Shown: piece after piece, positions 33,883 through 33,907 of the stretch
Layout of the letters: each line of letters opens with the position of its first letter
Numbering within the stretch: the first letter of the stretch is position 1
From: Armatimonadetes bacterium CG06_land_8_20_14_3_00_66_21
GTDB lineage: Bacteria > Armatimonadota > Abditibacteriia > CG2-30-66-41
Assembly: GCA_002779825.1 (NCBI GenBank)
Contig: PEVN01000328.1
Span: forward strand, 1-33,907
DNA length: 33,907 nucleotides
Direction: 5' to 3'
The notes under the pieces: generated by a model
What the model saw: the letters and a program-made list of their open reading frames with translations, nothing else
The model's database searches: none
Told to the model about the DNA's origin: nothing
Translations under genes and position numbers: made by a program

Positions 33883-33907
33883 CTCCGTCTGGGAGAATAC
33901 CCTCTGT

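Overview
The window is a GC-rich bacterial chromosome segment; lineage was not determined. It has two parts. Bases 1-17000 are accessory and visibly eroded. They hold a decayed ABC-exporter/HlyD locus, rhamnulokinase, two right-handed beta-helix proteins, a ceramidase-like protein, a truncated PIN toxin fused to a beta-helix gene, a truncated histidine kinase, an HSL-type esterase, TauE/SafE, an AAC(3)-like protein, a GH20/DUF4838-like gene, a HEPN/MNT toxin-antitoxin pair and several minisatellites. Bases 17000-33907 are largely intact: aconitase, a UVR-motif protein, a sigma-like protein, a Cys/Met PLP enzyme, and an 11-gene co-directional cluster at 23184-33812. The most interesting observations are: (1) that cluster, which combines a lipoyl+E3BD mini-E2 lacking an acyltransferase domain, AcpS, a FabG-type reductase, a secreted alpha/beta hydrolase, a KS and a CLF-like partner that has lost Cys/His/His, TPP-dependent E1 alpha and beta, an ACP and two glycosyltransferases, and looks like a type-II PKS/FAS glycolipid pathway with its own 2-oxoacid-dehydrogenase starter supply; (2) a 170-bp nested-palindrome, MITE-like element with 19-bp perfect TIRs and a CTAA duplication, inserted exactly in frame in the GH20-like gene; (3) a SAM-I/SAM-IV-clan riboswitch candidate with a downstream terminator on the minus strand, leading toward a sigma-like gene and divergent from the PLP enzyme; (4) an in-frame PIN::beta-helix fusion interrupted by one amber codon. 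All calls come from reading the sequence and supplied translations; no searches were run.
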